From NCBI GenBank assembly GCA_021325145.1, contig JAJPHR010000016.1, forward strand, positions 1 to 64,000: DNA of 64,000 bases, read 5' to 3'. Source of the DNA: Verrucomicrobiota bacterium. GTDB taxonomy: Bacteria > Verrucomicrobiota > Verrucomicrobiia > Limisphaerales > Pedosphaeraceae. Under the pieces are notes generated by a model. It made no database searches, was not told the DNA's origin, and saw only the letters and a list, made by a program, of their open reading frames with translations. Positions 8,239-17,184 of the stretch are shown one piece after another. The translations under genes and the position numbers were made by a program. Every line of letters starts with the position of its first letter. Positions within the stretch are counted from its first letter, which is position 1.

Positions 8239-8269
8239 GCGCTTTCAAAACTACGGACACGTAGCGCTT
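8237..8269. terminator. Possible bidirectional terminator
   Basis: Between two convergent genes. AAGCGCT (8237-8243) pairs with AGCGCTT (8263-8269), with a nested CTACG/CGTAG pair inside. There is no long T-run, so confidence is modest. Confidence 0.4.
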
Positions 8270-8291
8270 TGGCCCTGGCTGAGCAAACCTT

Positions 8292-9641
8292 TTACAACAA
8301 ATTCGCCGCGAGTTCCGCCAGTTCGGAGCGCTCGCCTTTTTGCAATTCGATGTGCGCCGCCACCGCTTCGCCGCGGAACCGGCTGATGATGTAATTGAAA
8401 CCGTTGGAGGACGAATCCACGTACGGGTTGTCGATCTGGTACGGATCGCCGGTGAAGACAATTTTGGTGCCGTGGCCGACGCGGGTGATGATGGTCTTGA
8501 CCTCCAGCGGCGTGAGGTTTTGCGCCTCGTCGATCACCATGAACTGGTGCGCGATGCTGCGTCCGCGAATGTAGCTCAGCGCCTCCACCACGATGCTGCC
8601 CGAGCGCATCAAATCACCGCTGCGCCGGTGCTCGTGGCCCATGTTCAGGTCGCTCAACATCTCCAGCGCGTCATGGATCGGCTGCATCCAGGGCGCGAGT
8701 TTTTCTTCGAGTGAACCGGGGAGAAACCCAAGCTCCTTGCCCATGGAAATGGTGGGCCGCGCCACCACCAATCGCCGGAACTCCCGGTCCAGCACGGTTC
8801 GTTTCAACCCGGCAGCCATGGCCATCAGCGTCTTGCCCGTGCCGGCTTTGCCCATCAGCGTGACCAGTTTGACGCGGTCGTCCAAAAGCGCGTCAAAAGC
8901 AAAGTGTTGTTCGCGGTTACGCGGCTTGATGCCCCAAACTCCCTCCCGGTTGTCGATGATGGGAACCAGCTTCCTGCCCGTGGAATCGATCTTGGTTAGC
9001 GCGGTGCGTTTGGGATTGGTTTCCTCGGTCAGCGTACAATACTCGTTGGGGGAATAATCGCCTCCGGCATCCAGTTCGAGTTCGCCATTGGCGCGGAAGG
9101 CCGCCATTTTTTCCGCGCTCACCACCCGGTCCGCCATGCCGGTGTAAAGGTCCTTGATGAGCACGCGGTCGGTTTCGTAATCCTCGGCCGACAATCCCAA
9201 AGCGTCGGCCTTGATGCGCAGATTGATGTCCTTGCTGACCAGGATGGTGGGCGTCTTGGGATGCGACTTCTGCACGGCCAGCGCCAGCGCCACGATCCGG
9301 CTGTCCACGGTGTTGCCCGCAAAAATGGCCGCGCCGTTGGCGTCGCCCTTTTTCTGAAAAATGATCCGCAAGCGTCCGCCGTTTTCGAGCGTCACGCCTT
9401 CGCTCAAGCTCCCCTTTCCGCGCAGGCTGTCCAGCCGCCGGGAAACGGTGCGGGCATTCTGGCCCAATTCGGTGGATTCGCGTTTGAAACGATCGATCTC
9501 CTCGATCACTTCGATGGGGATGAGAACATTATTGTTCTCGAAACTCAGCAGGCTGTTCGGGTCGTGCAGGAGAACGTTGGTATCCAGGACGTAGTTTTTC
9601 AAATGGAGTCGAGTTTGATTTTTTCCATGCGCCGGTACCAT
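8292..9641 (-). CDS. PhoH-like protein, PIN domain + PhoH ATPase
   Basis: A PhoH2-type protein, probably an RNA helicase/ribonuclease: PIN domain at the N-terminus (LDTNVLLHDP with the first catalytic Asp, then EEIDRFK) and PhoH ATPase at the C-terminus (Walker A GKAGTGKT at 264-271, Walker B FMVIDEAQNL). The 449 residues suit the family. The listed start is the ATG at 9641, but family members usually begin MKNYVLDTNVLLHD. That corresponds to a TTG at 9602 overlapping the upstream gene's stop (TTGA), so the true product may be 436 residues. Homologues with this layout are known from Mycobacterium and Bacillus as RNA-unwinding and cleaving enzymes. It follows the GST-like gene in a likely two-gene unit. 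Confidence 0.9.
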   Translation of the reverse strand: MVPAHGKNQTRLHLKNYVLDTNVLLHDPNSLLSFENNNVLIPIEVIEEIDRFKRESTELGQNARTVSRRLDSLRGKGSLSEGVTLENGGRLRIIFQKKGDANGAAIFAGNTVDSRIVALALAVQKSHPKTPTILVSKDINLRIKADALGLSAEDYETDRVLIKDLYTGMADRVVSAEKMAAFRANGELELDAGGDYSPNEYCTLTEETNPKRTALTKIDSTGRKLVPIIDNREGVWGIKPRNREQHFAFDALLDDRVKLVTLMGKAGTGKTLMAMAAGLKRTVLDREFRRLVVARPTISMGKELGFLPGSLEEKLAPWMQPIHDALEMLSDLNMGHEHRRSGDLMRSGSIVVEALSYIRGRSIAHQFMVIDEAQNLTPLEVKTIITRVGHGTKIVFTGDPYQIDNPYVDSSSNGFNYIISRFRGEAVAAHIELQKGERSELAELAANLL

Positions 9642-10261
9642 TTTTTCAGCCGTGTGTGCGCCGCCGGCAAATGATAATGCCCGGAGTACAGGAAGTTCGC
9701 CAGCATCCCATAAAGGTCGAAGTCCACGAACCGCGGCCGGTCTTCCAGCAGGAACGGATGGGCCAGCAGCATCATCTCATAAGGAATCAGCCGGCGGGTG
9801 AGTTCCGCCAGCAAAGTTTTCTGGTCGCGGCGCCATTGATCGAGGCTGCCGCGGCCAAATTTGCGTTCCTTATGGCGCAAAAAAGGCAGTTGCTCGGCGG
9901 CGGGCACCATTTCCTGCCAGTAAATATCGTTTAACCGAAAGCCGATGTCCTCGATTTCATTCTCGATGGCGCGCCAGACGAGGGATTGCAGGCCATCCAG
10001 CTCGCGTGGGAAGAGGCCCAAATTGAATTTGCTGTCGAGGTACTTGGCGATGACTTGGGAGTCGTTGTCCGTTTCGAAAACCACCCGCCGTCCATCCCGG
10101 ATGATGGGCACGCCATAGTAACGGTGGCGTGTCATCCGCCAAACCATGGAACGGTCGGCATTGGGAATGTTGACAATATGGAAAGGGTGGCGGGCGAATT
10201 CCAGGATTCGCCTTTGCACTATACAAAATGGGCTCCAGGGAAACTGAATCAACTCAATCAT
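9599..10261 (-). CDS. Glutathione S-transferase-like protein
   Basis: A 220-residue cytoplasmic protein. The N-terminal 80 residues look like a thioredoxin/GST fold: WSPFCIVQRRIL with C13 in the glutaredoxin-like position, then YYGVPIIRDGRRVVFETDNDSQVIAKYLD, which matches the cis-Pro and the Glu/Asp-Ser glutathione-binding turn of GSTs. The C-terminal half is helical, as in GST C-terminal domains (FVDFDLYGMLANFLYSG). The substrate is unknown. Its stop overlaps the probable phoH start, suggesting cotranscription, but no functional link is obvious. Confidence 0.8.
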   Translation of the reverse strand: MIELIQFPWSPFCIVQRRILEFARHPFHIVNIPNADRSMVWRMTRHRYYGVPIIRDGRRVVFETDNDSQVIAKYLDSKFNLGLFPRELDGLQSLVWRAIENEIEDIGFRLNDIYWQEMVPAAEQLPFLRHKERKFGRGSLDQWRRDQKTLLAELTRRLIPYEMMLLAHPFLLEDRPRFVDFDLYGMLANFLYSGHYHLPAAHTRLKKWYRRMEKIKLDSI

Positions 10262-10460
10262 GGCAATCGATTCCGCTTCCGCACCAAAGCCATTCGGTCA
10301 AAGGGCGTTTTTCCCGCACGGCAGGAATCTAATTCCGGGCCGCCACGGTGACAAGAGGAAATGCCTATGGGATGGTATGACCAATTACCAATGCCAAATG
10401 CCCAGTGAAACAGCTATCGGGGACGGAGCGCTGGAACTCTGTGCTCCCAGCTTCACACTG

Positions 10461-10482
10461 AAGCATTACAAAGAATGCTTCG
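10461..10482. promoter_or_regulatory. Inverted repeat upstream of the nucleotidyltransferase pair
   Basis: GAAGCATT (10461-10468) and AATGCTTC (10475-10482) are perfect 8-base inverted arms with a 6-base loop, about 80 bases before the small gene at 10560. It could be an operator for that gene pair or a small hairpin. The rest of 10262-10559 shows nothing else. Confidence 0.35.
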
Positions 10483-10559
10483 GTGACGGCGTCCGCGCCG
10501 GTTCGTTTTGTCGCGTTGTCATTGTATGCGGGATGGGTTTTGTGTTACGCTTTCCCGCG

Positions 10560-10793
10560 ATGAACAAAGACACGCCACCCAGTACAATGAAGCGCCATCA
10601 GCAATTTCGCAAGTTTGGCGCGTATAGAAATTTTGAGGAGGCGGACGCGGAGTTGCGCGCCTATTGGCGGTCGCGTACGCCGCAGGAGCGGATGGAAGCG
10701 CTGGAAGAACTAAGGATTTTAAATTATGGCCAAGAGGCAATTGACGCCCGAATTCCGCGAGTTTTTGGCGTGCCTGAACCGCGCCGGAGTTGA
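10560..10793 (+). CDS. Small protein paired with nucleotidyltransferase
   Basis: A 77-residue, charged, helical protein (MNKDTPPSTMKRHQQF..., then YRNFEEADAELRAYWRSRTPQERMEALEELR). The 'TPQERMEALEELR' segment is typical of short proteins encoded just before AbiEii/DUF6036-type nucleotidyltransferases. The frame is open further upstream, but the ATG at 10560 sits where the protein-like pattern begins. It overlaps the next gene by 68 bases, a strong sign of coupling. By analogy with type II/IV toxin-antitoxin pairs it may be the antitoxin or a partner subunit. No DNA-binding motif is evident. Confidence 0.65.
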   Translation: MNKDTPPSTMKRHQQFRKFGAYRNFEEADAELRAYWRSRTPQERMEALEELRILNYGQEAIDARIPRVFGVPEPRRS

Positions 10794-11175
10794 ATATCTT
10801 CTGGTGGGCGGCTACGCCGTGAATCATTACGGCTATCATCGCTTTACGGAGGACATTGATTTCTGGATCGCGGTGTCGGACGAAAATTTTGACCGTCTGC
10901 TCGCGGCCATCCGCGATTTTTTTGGCGAAGACCTCGCCGGGCTGGACAAAAACTTTTTGCAGGAACACGAGGCGCTATTTCTCGGGGGCGTCCCTAACAA
11001 GATCGAGGTGTTCAAGCATTGCAGCGGACTGGAATTTTCGGAGGCGTATCCGCGCCGCGTGGAAACGACGATCGATGGCGAACCGGTGAAGGTGATTTGC
11101 CTGGGGGATTTGAAAACAAATAAACGCGCCAGCGGCAGGAACAAAGATTTTGCCGACCTCGACAATTTGCCCTGA
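10726..11175 (+). CDS. Nucleotidyltransferase, AbiEii/DUF6036-like
   Basis: A 149-residue protein with a DNA-polymerase-beta-type nucleotidyltransferase core. LLVGGYAVNHYGYHRFTEDIDFWI carries the GG..A signature and the D.D metal-binding pair, and IEVFKHCSG... supplies the third strand. It is short compared with full AbiEii toxins (about 250-300 residues) and matches the compact DUF6036 group. It ends KDFADLDNLP. These enzymes transfer nucleotides to RNA or protein targets; some are toxins of abortive-infection or toxin-antitoxin modules. The overlap with the preceding small gene supports a two-gene module. Whether it is toxic cannot be told from sequence. Confidence 0.8.
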   Translation: MAKRQLTPEFREFLACLNRAGVEYLLVGGYAVNHYGYHRFTEDIDFWIAVSDENFDRLLAAIRDFFGEDLAGLDKNFLQEHEALFLGGVPNKIEVFKHCSGLEFSEAYPRRVETTIDGEPVKVICLGDLKTNKRASGRNKDFADLDNLP

Positions 11176-11287
11176 GTAATTGTGAAACAACGATATCCCG
11201 GTGAAGGCGAACACGTTTTGGGTGGAGCGAGGCAATGTTCAAAGCCTCCAGTCAAATCAAGCCCGCGCCGTGCCGGGCAATCGATTT

Positions 11288-12256
11288 TCAACCGCTTCCG
11301 GACGTCTCCGCCGAGTGCAGCAGCAGATTGACGAAACGCTTGGCCTGTGGGCTCAGAATGCGCCCTTTGCGCATCACCACTCCATACGTCCGCTGGGGAA
11401 AAAATTCACTGGCGGGAATGACTTCAAGCCGTTCCCGACCGGTGATGCCGATGCGAATGATGATGGAAATCCCCAAATCCAGTTCCACGTATTTCTTGAT
11501 CACCTCCCATCCGCCCACCTCCATGGCGACGTGATACGAAAGCCCGTGTTGCTTGAACGTGTTGTCCACCATCGTCCAAGTGCTCAGGTTCCGGGGTGGC
11601 AGGATCAAGGGATACCGACTGATCTCCTCCAGCGTCAGCTCTTTTTGCCGGGCGAGCGGATGCCCCAGGCAGGTGATGACCACAGCGTCGTATGAAACCA
11701 CGGGGTGAAACTCAATATCGGCCGGCACGGACATGAGCGGACCCACCGCAAAATCGACCAACCCGGCGCGCAATCGTTCCAGGCCCTCGACGCCGGTGAC
11801 ATTGTGCAAATGCACCTCGATTTTTGGATGCGCGTGCCGAAACGCCTCCACGTACTTCGGCAAAAAATAAAGAATGGTCGAGGTGCCCGCCGCCACTTCG
11901 ATGTGGCCTTCATTGACTTCCATGCGCCGATGCAGAAATTGCTCATCCAACTCCTCGAGTTGCTGGATCAGCGGCATCGCCATCTCAAATAACAGTTCGC
12001 CATCGTGCGTGAGCCGGATCTTGGATCCCTCGCGAAAGAACAGTTTCACGGCCATTTCGCTTTCGAGGCTCTGAATTTGCTGGGAAACGGCGGGCTGGCT
12101 GCGGCCCATGCGTTTGGCCGCCTTGGAAACACTGCCGGACGCGGCGGCATAACAAAAACCGCGCAATTGCTGATACCGGTTCTGCTTGTAACGAAACTTC
12201 GGAGTGCTCATGGCTATGGATCTCCCCTTCGCGCCCGGGACTGGCCGACTCAACAA
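11288..12256 (-). CDS. LysR-family (CysB-like) transcriptional regulator
   Basis: A DNA-binding regulator of 307-322 residues. The N-terminal winged helix-turn-helix is clear (LRGFCYAAASGSVSKAAKRMGRSQPAVSQQIQSLE, about 33-67), followed by the LysR substrate-binding domain (TILYFLPKYVEAFRHAHPKIEVHL...). The likely real start is the ATG at 12211 (MSTPKFRYKQNRY); the 15 upstream residues look non-coding. The effector-domain layout recalls CysB/Cbl. It is divergent from isocitrate lyase with about 110-160 bases between them, so it is the natural candidate regulator of the glyoxylate shunt here; this is inferred from position. Confidence 0.9.
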   Translation of the reverse strand: MLSRPVPGAKGRSIAMSTPKFRYKQNRYQQLRGFCYAAASGSVSKAAKRMGRSQPAVSQQIQSLESEMAVKLFFREGSKIRLTHDGELLFEMAMPLIQQLEELDEQFLHRRMEVNEGHIEVAAGTSTILYFLPKYVEAFRHAHPKIEVHLHNVTGVEGLERLRAGLVDFAVGPLMSVPADIEFHPVVSYDAVVITCLGHPLARQKELTLEEISRYPLILPPRNLSTWTMVDNTFKQHGLSYHVAMEVGGWEVIKKYVELDLGISIIIRIGITGRERLEVIPASEFFPQRTYGVVMRKGRILSPQAKRFVNLLLHSAETSGSG

Positions 12257-12271
12257 TTTACACCGTCATTG

Positions 12272-12313
12272 TGCGTACGCAAACGGGTATAGGCCCTGTT
12301 AATACGGGCTATT
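12272..12313. promoter_or_regulatory. Candidate LysR operator region
   Basis: In the divergent lysR-aceA spacer there is a perfect palindrome TGCGTACGCA (12272-12281). Next to it is an imperfect inverted pair ATAGGCCC/CGGGCTAT around an AT centre (12289-12313). LysR-type proteins bind such paired dyads upstream of the divergent gene. Assignment rests on position only. Confidence 0.45.
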
Positions 12314-12368
12314 GAAACTTCTGATTTTGCGATTGCACAAAACGCCCTTATAGAACAGGTAGATCGCC

Positions 12369-13976
12369 ATGACCTCCAAGCACAATACAACGAAGAACAG
12401 CATGAAAACGAACAATACGGACGCGCAAAACGGCGGCACGAAAAATGGGCACCGGCACAACGGCTCGAAAAAAAGGAACGGTTTGATCCAAAACGGCAAA
12501 GGCTCGCCCTCTCACCCAGGAGCGGAGGAAGCATGCGGCGCTCTCCCATCCACTTCAAACGGTGGGCCAACGAGCGAGCGGGTTGCGGGGACGTTGGTTG
12601 GGGCGTCCGAAATCAGCGCGCTCGAACAGTCCTGGCGAAACGACTCGCGCTGGCGCGGCGTCGTCCGCAATTACAGCGCGGAAAAAGTCCTGCGTTTGCG
12701 CGGCACGCTCAAAATCGAGCACACGGTCGCTGATCGCATGTCACGGAAACTTTGGGACCTCTTGAAAACGGAGCCGTATATCAACGCGCTCGGCGCGCTG
12801 ACGGGCAACCAGGCCGTGCAAATGGCACAGGCCGGGCTCAAGGCGATTTACCTGAGCGGCTGGCAGGTGGCCGCCGATAACAATCTTTCCGCGAGCATGT
12901 ATCCGGATCAAAGCCTGTATCCGTGCAACAGCGTGCCGCTGGTGGTGCGCCGCATCAACAATGCGCTGCAACGCGCCGACCAGGTCCAATTGCTCAAAAA
13001 TGAAAACAAATTTGACTTCTGGGCGCCGATTGTGGCCGATGCCGAGGCGGGCTTCGGCGGGACGCTCAACGCGTACGAACTGATGTTGCAAATGATCGAC
13101 GAAGGCGCGGCGGGGGTGCATTTCGAGGACCAACTGGCTTCCGCCAAGAAATGCGGTCACATGGGCGGCAAAGTGCTCGTGCCCACGCTCGAATTCGTCC
13201 GCAAATTGACGGCGGCGCGGCTCGCGGCGGATGTCGCCGACGTCCCGATTGTGCTCGTGGCGCGGACCGATGCGGAATCGGCGAAGCTGCTGACCAGCGA
13301 TTTCGACGAGCACGACCAGCCGTTTTGCACCGGCGAACGCACGGAGGAAGGCTTCTTTCGAATCCGCTCCGGGATCGACATCGCCGTTGCCCGCGCGATC
13401 GCTTATGCGCCGTATGCGGATTTGCTGTGGTGCGAAACCAGCAAGCCGGACTTGAAGTTCGCGCGCGAATTCGCCGAACGGGTCAAGCACGCGTACCCGG
13501 ACAAAATGCTGGCCTACAATTGTTCGCCGTCGTTCAACTGGCGAAAAAACCTCGACGCCGGCACGATCACCCGTTTCCAGAATGAACTGGGAGCCATGGG
13601 CTACCAATTCCAGTTCGTGACGCTGGCCGGGTTCCATGCCTTGAACTACAGCATGTGGGAATTGGCGCGCGGCTATAGGGAACGTCAAATGGCCGCCTAC
13701 ACCGACTTGCAAGAAAAGGAATTCACCGCCGAAGCGGACGGTTACGGCGCGGTGAAGCACCAGTCGTTCGTGGGCGCCGGATACTTCGACGAAATCAGCC
13801 GCATCTGCGGCGAAGCGTCGGTGCAGGCGCTGAAGAATTCCACGGAAGAAGACCAGTTCGTTGCGCGTCGGAATCAACCGGAAGAGGAGCCCTCGCACCG
13901 AACCGAGGACCTGATCTTCAATGGCAGCGATCGGAAAGCGACTGCCATTGTGGGCCAGGAGGAGGATTTGACGTAA
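12369..13976 (+). CDS. aceA: Isocitrate lyase
   Basis: Cleaves isocitrate to glyoxylate and succinate, the first step of the glyoxylate shunt for growth on acetate or fatty acids. The 535-residue protein contains the signature [14 protein letters not shown] with catalytic C262, plus DAEAGFGG and VHFEDQL for metal and substrate binding. The central insert and C-terminus ([25 protein letters not shown]) match bacterial ICLs. The first 75 or so residues are low-complexity (Asn, Lys, Gly, His) and precede the usual ICL start near ALEQSWRND, so either the N-terminus is extended or translation begins later. No malate synthase gene is in the window. Divergent from a LysR gene that probably controls it. 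Confidence 0.95.
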   Translation: MTSKHNTTKNSMKTNNTDAQNGGTKNGHRHNGSKKRNGLIQNGKGSPSHPGAEEACGALPSTSNGGPTSERVAGTLVGASEISALEQSWRNDSRWRGVVRNYSAEKVLRLRGTLKIEHTVADRMSRKLWDLLKTEPYINALGALTGNQAVQMAQAGLKAIYLSGWQVAADNNLSASMYPDQSLYPCNSVPLVVRRINNALQRADQVQLLKNENKFDFWAPIVADAEAGFGGTLNAYELMLQMIDEGAAGVHFEDQLASAKKCGHMGGKVLVPTLEFVRKLTAARLAADVADVPIVLVARTDAESAKLLTSDFDEHDQPFCTGERTEEGFFRIRSGIDIAVARAIAYAPYADLLWCETSKPDLKFAREFAERVKHAYPDKMLAYNCSPSFNWRKNLDAGTITRFQNELGAMGYQFQFVTLAGFHALNYSMWELARGYRERQMAAYTDLQEKEFTAEADGYGAVKHQSFVGAGYFDEISRICGEASVQALKNSTEEDQFVARRNQPEEEPSHRTEDLIFNGSDRKATAIVGQEEDLT

Positions 13977-14208
13977 ACCGGGCCGGGGATTTCACAGTCG
14001 GCGGTTGGCGTTAGGCCAAGGAGAAGCGGCGTCCACGCCGAAGTGGTTAGCCGCAAAGGACGCAAAGAACACAAAGCGCTACCAGGACTCGAGCCTCCGG
14101 GCCGACAAAGTGCGGGATAAAGTGGAGGACAAAAGTTCGGAAGAACAGCCCGCACATTATCCGAATCGATTGCTTTACACTCCCGAGGGCAAGGTCTAAA
14201 ATCCGGGC

Positions 14209-14889
14209 ATGTCCTCGGACTATGATGCGACAGAGTTTATAGACAGTGATTTCCAGGCTGCGCACAAGGCCTCGTTCTCCGCCGCCGCCAGCCCTGCCGG
14301 GAATTCCAACCGGGCGCCGTCCCGCGAGGAAGTCGATTCCAAGGTCGCGGAAAAGCAGCAAAAGCTGGCGGAATTGAACCGCGCCCGGGAGGAATTGGAG
14401 CGCGAACGCGCCAGCCTGGAGGAAACGCGCCGCCGCCAGATCGAATTTCAGACGGGCCGCCAGGAGGTCATGCAGAATCTTACCCGGGCTTTGGGCCTGT
14501 TGGAGGAAGCGGAGTTTGCCGCGCGGCGCGACGCCGAACAGATGGCAAAATCGCTCGTGGATATGCGCGAAGCGCTGGCCAAGGTGGAAGCCAGCCGCGA
14601 GGAAAATTGGACCAAGGAAGGCTTTGCCATCGAACTCACGCGCGGGTTGACCGCCATAGAAAACGCCCGCATGGAATGGAATGCGGCGCGTCTCAAATTC
14701 CCGGTTCTTTCCGGGACGGTCAAAGAAGCGGCGCAAGCCCCCGAAGCGGCCAAGGCACCCGAGGCGTTTTTCAGCGGGCGCAGCTTCTTCGAGCTTTGCA
14801 AGCTGGGTTTCGCGTTGACGTGGCCCCTGGTGCTCATCGCTCTCCTGGCCTTGGGTGCGTTTCTTGCGGTGCTGTTGCGGCACCGTTAA
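14209..14889 (+). CDS. Coiled-coil protein with C-terminal membrane anchor
   Basis: A 226-residue protein that I do not recognise. Residues 42-85 are heavily charged (KVAEKQQKLAELNRARE and so on) and should form a coiled coil. A further helical region extends to about 165, then an Ala/Pro-rich spacer. One membrane helix (about 200-222, LGFALTWPLVLIALLALGAF) is followed by a short basic tail, so it is a tail-anchored protein with a large cytoplasmic part. The next gene has the same plan (soluble region plus C-terminal helix), and the two may work together. Upstream bases 13977-14208 hold no gene. Confidence 0.75.
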   Translation: MSSDYDATEFIDSDFQAAHKASFSAAASPAGNSNRAPSREEVDSKVAEKQQKLAELNRAREELERERASLEETRRRQIEFQTGRQEVMQNLTRALGLLEEAEFAARRDAEQMAKSLVDMREALAKVEASREENWTKEGFAIELTRGLTAIENARMEWNAARLKFPVLSGTVKEAAQAPEAAKAPEAFFSGRSFFELCKLGFALTWPLVLIALLALGAFLAVLLRHR

Positions 14890-14902
14890 CCTTCCTGGCC
14901 GC

Positions 14903-15430
14903 ATGGGATGGCTCAAGAAAAAACCTGATCCCATTTCCGACCGCGCTCGCGCGCTGAACGACAAGATCGCCGCGCTCGAAGCCCAGATCAAGCAACTCGA
15001 CGGGAAGGCGGCCGAGAGCAAGCCCGCCGCCGGGCCGCGTTTGCGTTCCACCGCCTTGCCGCACGGAGCCGCCGCCTCGGCCCCGCCTGCGCCACCCGCC
15101 CCCAAAACCAGCGAGCCGATCTTCGAAGAAGTGGACCACAATCGCTTGCAGGACCGGACCGAACCGGCCTCCACTCCCGAACATTACAATGAACTGGGCG
15201 TGCGCAAATATGACTTCGCGGCATTTCTCCGGCGGATCAAAAACCAATTCAGTGGGCCTTCCACCGCCAATCCCAAACTGGTCAATTACCTGGCGGCCGG
15301 CAGCATCCAGGGCTTGCGCCCGATGCGCTACGAAAAACGGGTCGCGCGCAAACGCCTGCTGGTGCTTTGCACGCTGCTGTTCCTGGTGCTGGCCGGTATT
15401 ATCGCCATGTTTGCGCGGCATCACGGCTGA
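14903..15430 (+). CDS. Tail-anchored membrane protein, unknown
   Basis: A 175-residue protein starting MGWLKKKPDP, 13 bases after the previous stop. A short helix with coiled-coil character (about 10-30, RARALNDKIAALEAQIKQL) is followed by a Pro/Ala-rich segment. A folded region (about 80-130, YNELGVRKYDFAAFLRRI) and a C-terminal membrane helix (RLLVLCTLLFLVLAGIIAMF) complete it. I do not recognise a family. Its tight linkage to the upstream coiled-coil protein and shared tail-anchor design suggest a joint role at the inner membrane. The DNA-repair gene ogt begins three bases after its stop. Confidence 0.72.
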   Translation: MGWLKKKPDPISDRARALNDKIAALEAQIKQLDGKAAESKPAAGPRLRSTALPHGAAASAPPAPPAPKTSEPIFEEVDHNRLQDRTEPASTPEHYNELGVRKYDFAAFLRRIKNQFSGPSTANPKLVNYLAAGSIQGLRPMRYEKRVARKRLLVLCTLLFLVLAGIIAMFARHHG

Positions 15431-15433
15431 TCC

Positions 15434-15931
15434 ATGACCCTTCTCGTTCCCACGTCTCTCGGCACTTTCGTCGCCCACTACTCGGCGCAAGGTCTGGCGC
15501 GGCTTGATTTTCCGAATCGCCCAACGAGTGATGACGATGGCAAATCCACGGCCGCCGATTTGGCCCCGGCTCAAATCCGACGCTGGCACACGCTGACGAG
15601 CAAAGCCTTGAACGAAATGTTGGCGGGCCGCGCGCCGAAATCGTTGCCTCCGCTGGACATTTCCGCCGGCACGCAATTTCAGCGGCGGGTCTGGCAGGCG
15701 CTTCGCGAAATTGGGATGGGAACGACTAAAAGTTACGCGCAAGTCGCCGATGCCATCGGCAAGCCGAGGGCCACTCGCGCGGTCGGTGGCGCGTGCGGCG
15801 CGAATCCGATTCCCGTGTTGATCCCCTGCCATCGTGTCCTCGCGGCCAATCAGCGTCTGGGCGGATTTGGCGGGGGCCTGGATTGGAAGCGGAGGTTGCT
15901 CGCTTGCGAAGGCATCGAACTGTTCGCCTGA
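15434..15931 (+). CDS. ogt: Methylated-DNA--[protein]-cysteine S-methyltransferase
   Basis: Repairs O6-alkylguanine by moving the alkyl group onto its own cysteine, a one-shot suicide reaction. The 165-residue protein has the helix-turn-helix region (GTTKSYAQVADAIGKPRATRAVGGACGANPIP) and the active site IPCHRV with C132. The downstream GGFGGGLDWKRRLLACEG matches the family C-terminus. The N-terminal domain is short and variable, as in Ogt/MGMT proteins without the Ada regulatory part. It follows the two tail-anchored genes closely and may share their transcript. Confidence 0.95.
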   Translation: MTLLVPTSLGTFVAHYSAQGLARLDFPNRPTSDDDGKSTAADLAPAQIRRWHTLTSKALNEMLAGRAPKSLPPLDISAGTQFQRRVWQALREIGMGTTKSYAQVADAIGKPRATRAVGGACGANPIPVLIPCHRVLAANQRLGGFGGGLDWKRRLLACEGIELFA

Positions 15932-16022
15932 TGCAACGGAGCGCGCAAACATCCGCCCGTGAAGTTCGTGTGCCACCTTCGGGCTTGTCTGTATCCTTTC
16001 GTTTAACGAAGATGGTTCCACC

Positions 16023-17165
16023 ATGACCCTGCGAAGTTTGTTCCTTTTGATTTGCCTGTTTTCGTCGGTATGCGCGAGCCCGCGCATTTCCGCGCAGTCC
16101 GCTCTCCCCGAACCCGAGCGCGTCGCCATCGCCATCGAAGCGCTCAGCCGGCTCAAAGGCGCGGATCTTGAAACCAATCCCTCACTGAAGATGGCTGTGA
16201 CGAAGGTTCTGGTCGCCACGAGAGGCACGCCGGAGTTCGTCCAAGTTGTTCGGGATTTTCACGTGCAGGACCAGAACCCAGGCCTGCTCGAAGTCGCCCA
16301 ACGCCATCCCGCCGAAGAGGCCGGCGTCGAGGCGATGCGGCTCATTTTGGCCAGCCAGAATTTCGCGTTGCTCGCTTCGACGTTTGACGGCACGAACCAA
16401 ATCACGGCCACGCGAACCGTCGAAGCTCTTGGCAATACCCGGGACCAACAGATGGTCGCTCTGCTCCTGCCCCTGATCACGGCTGATAAACCGGATGCCG
16501 CCGTGCGGCGTCAGGCCGTCCGTTCCCTGGCTCAAGTCCAGCCGGGCGCGGCGGGATTGCTGCGTCTCGCCGAGGAAAACAAACTGCCCGAAGATCTCAA
16601 ATTCACCGCCACCACTGAGTTGAACCAAGTCCGCTGGTCCGAAATCAAAACCCGCGCGGCGCAAATCCTCCCTCCGCCGGTCGCCGCCAATACCGAACCA
16701 CTTCCGCCGCTCGCCGAACTTTTGAAACGAGCCGGCGATCCCGCCCGCGGCGCGGAAGTTTTCTCGCGCCAACAGGTTGGTTGCGTCAATTGTCATCGTG
16801 TGAACGACAAGGGTGCCGACGTCGGCCCCGCGCTTTCGGAAATCGGAACCAAGCTGGGCAAGGACGCTCTTTACGAATCAATTCTTGATCCGAGCGCGGG
16901 CATTGCGTTCGGTTACGAAACCTGGCAGATCGAATTGAAATCCGGCGATGAAGCTTATGGATTCATCGTCAGCGAAACGCCTGAAGAGGTCACCGTCAAG
17001 GACACCAAGGCCATTCTGACTCGCGTCAAAAAAAGCGACATCGCCAGCCGCCGCCAGCTCAAGACCTCCCTCATGCCCGTCGGCCTGCAACAAACCATGT
17101 CCACACAGGATTTGATTGATCTGGTCGAATTCCTTTCTTCGCTCAAGAAGGCCGGCTCAAAATAA
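16023..17165 (+). CDS. Secreted c-type cytochrome-domain protein (PVC heme-binding type)
   Basis: A 380-residue exported protein. A signal peptide (MTLRSLFLLICLFSSVCAS, cut near residues 20-25) is followed by a helical region of HEAT-like repeats (about 30-220). A cytochrome c module follows, with CVNCH at 254-258 (heme attachment C254, C257 and H258). The downstream VGPALSEIGTKLGKDALYESILDPSAGIAFGYE is the layout of the Planctomycete/Verrucomicrobia putative heme-binding domain (TIGR02603). Such proteins are thought to carry electrons for periplasmic dehydrogenases, but no partner is encoded nearby. ATG 16023 gives the signal peptide directly. Confidence 0.88.
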   Translation: MTLRSLFLLICLFSSVCASPRISAQSALPEPERVAIAIEALSRLKGADLETNPSLKMAVTKVLVATRGTPEFVQVVRDFHVQDQNPGLLEVAQRHPAEEAGVEAMRLILASQNFALLASTFDGTNQITATRTVEALGNTRDQQMVALLLPLITADKPDAAVRRQAVRSLAQVQPGAAGLLRLAEENKLPEDLKFTATTELNQVRWSEIKTRAAQILPPPVAANTEPLPPLAELLKRAGDPARGAEVFSRQQVGCVNCHRVNDKGADVGPALSEIGTKLGKDALYESILDPSAGIAFGYETWQIELKSGDEAYGFIVSETPEEVTVKDTKAILTRVKKSDIASRRQLKTSLMPVGLQQTMSTQDLIDLVEFLSSLKKAGSK

Positions 17166-17184
17166 AATCCCATTCGCAGCCGCC

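Noticed and set aside
12741-13898. 385-codon leftward frame inside isocitrate lyase
   Set aside because: Antisense shadow; no protein motif and isocitrate lyase is certain on the other strand.
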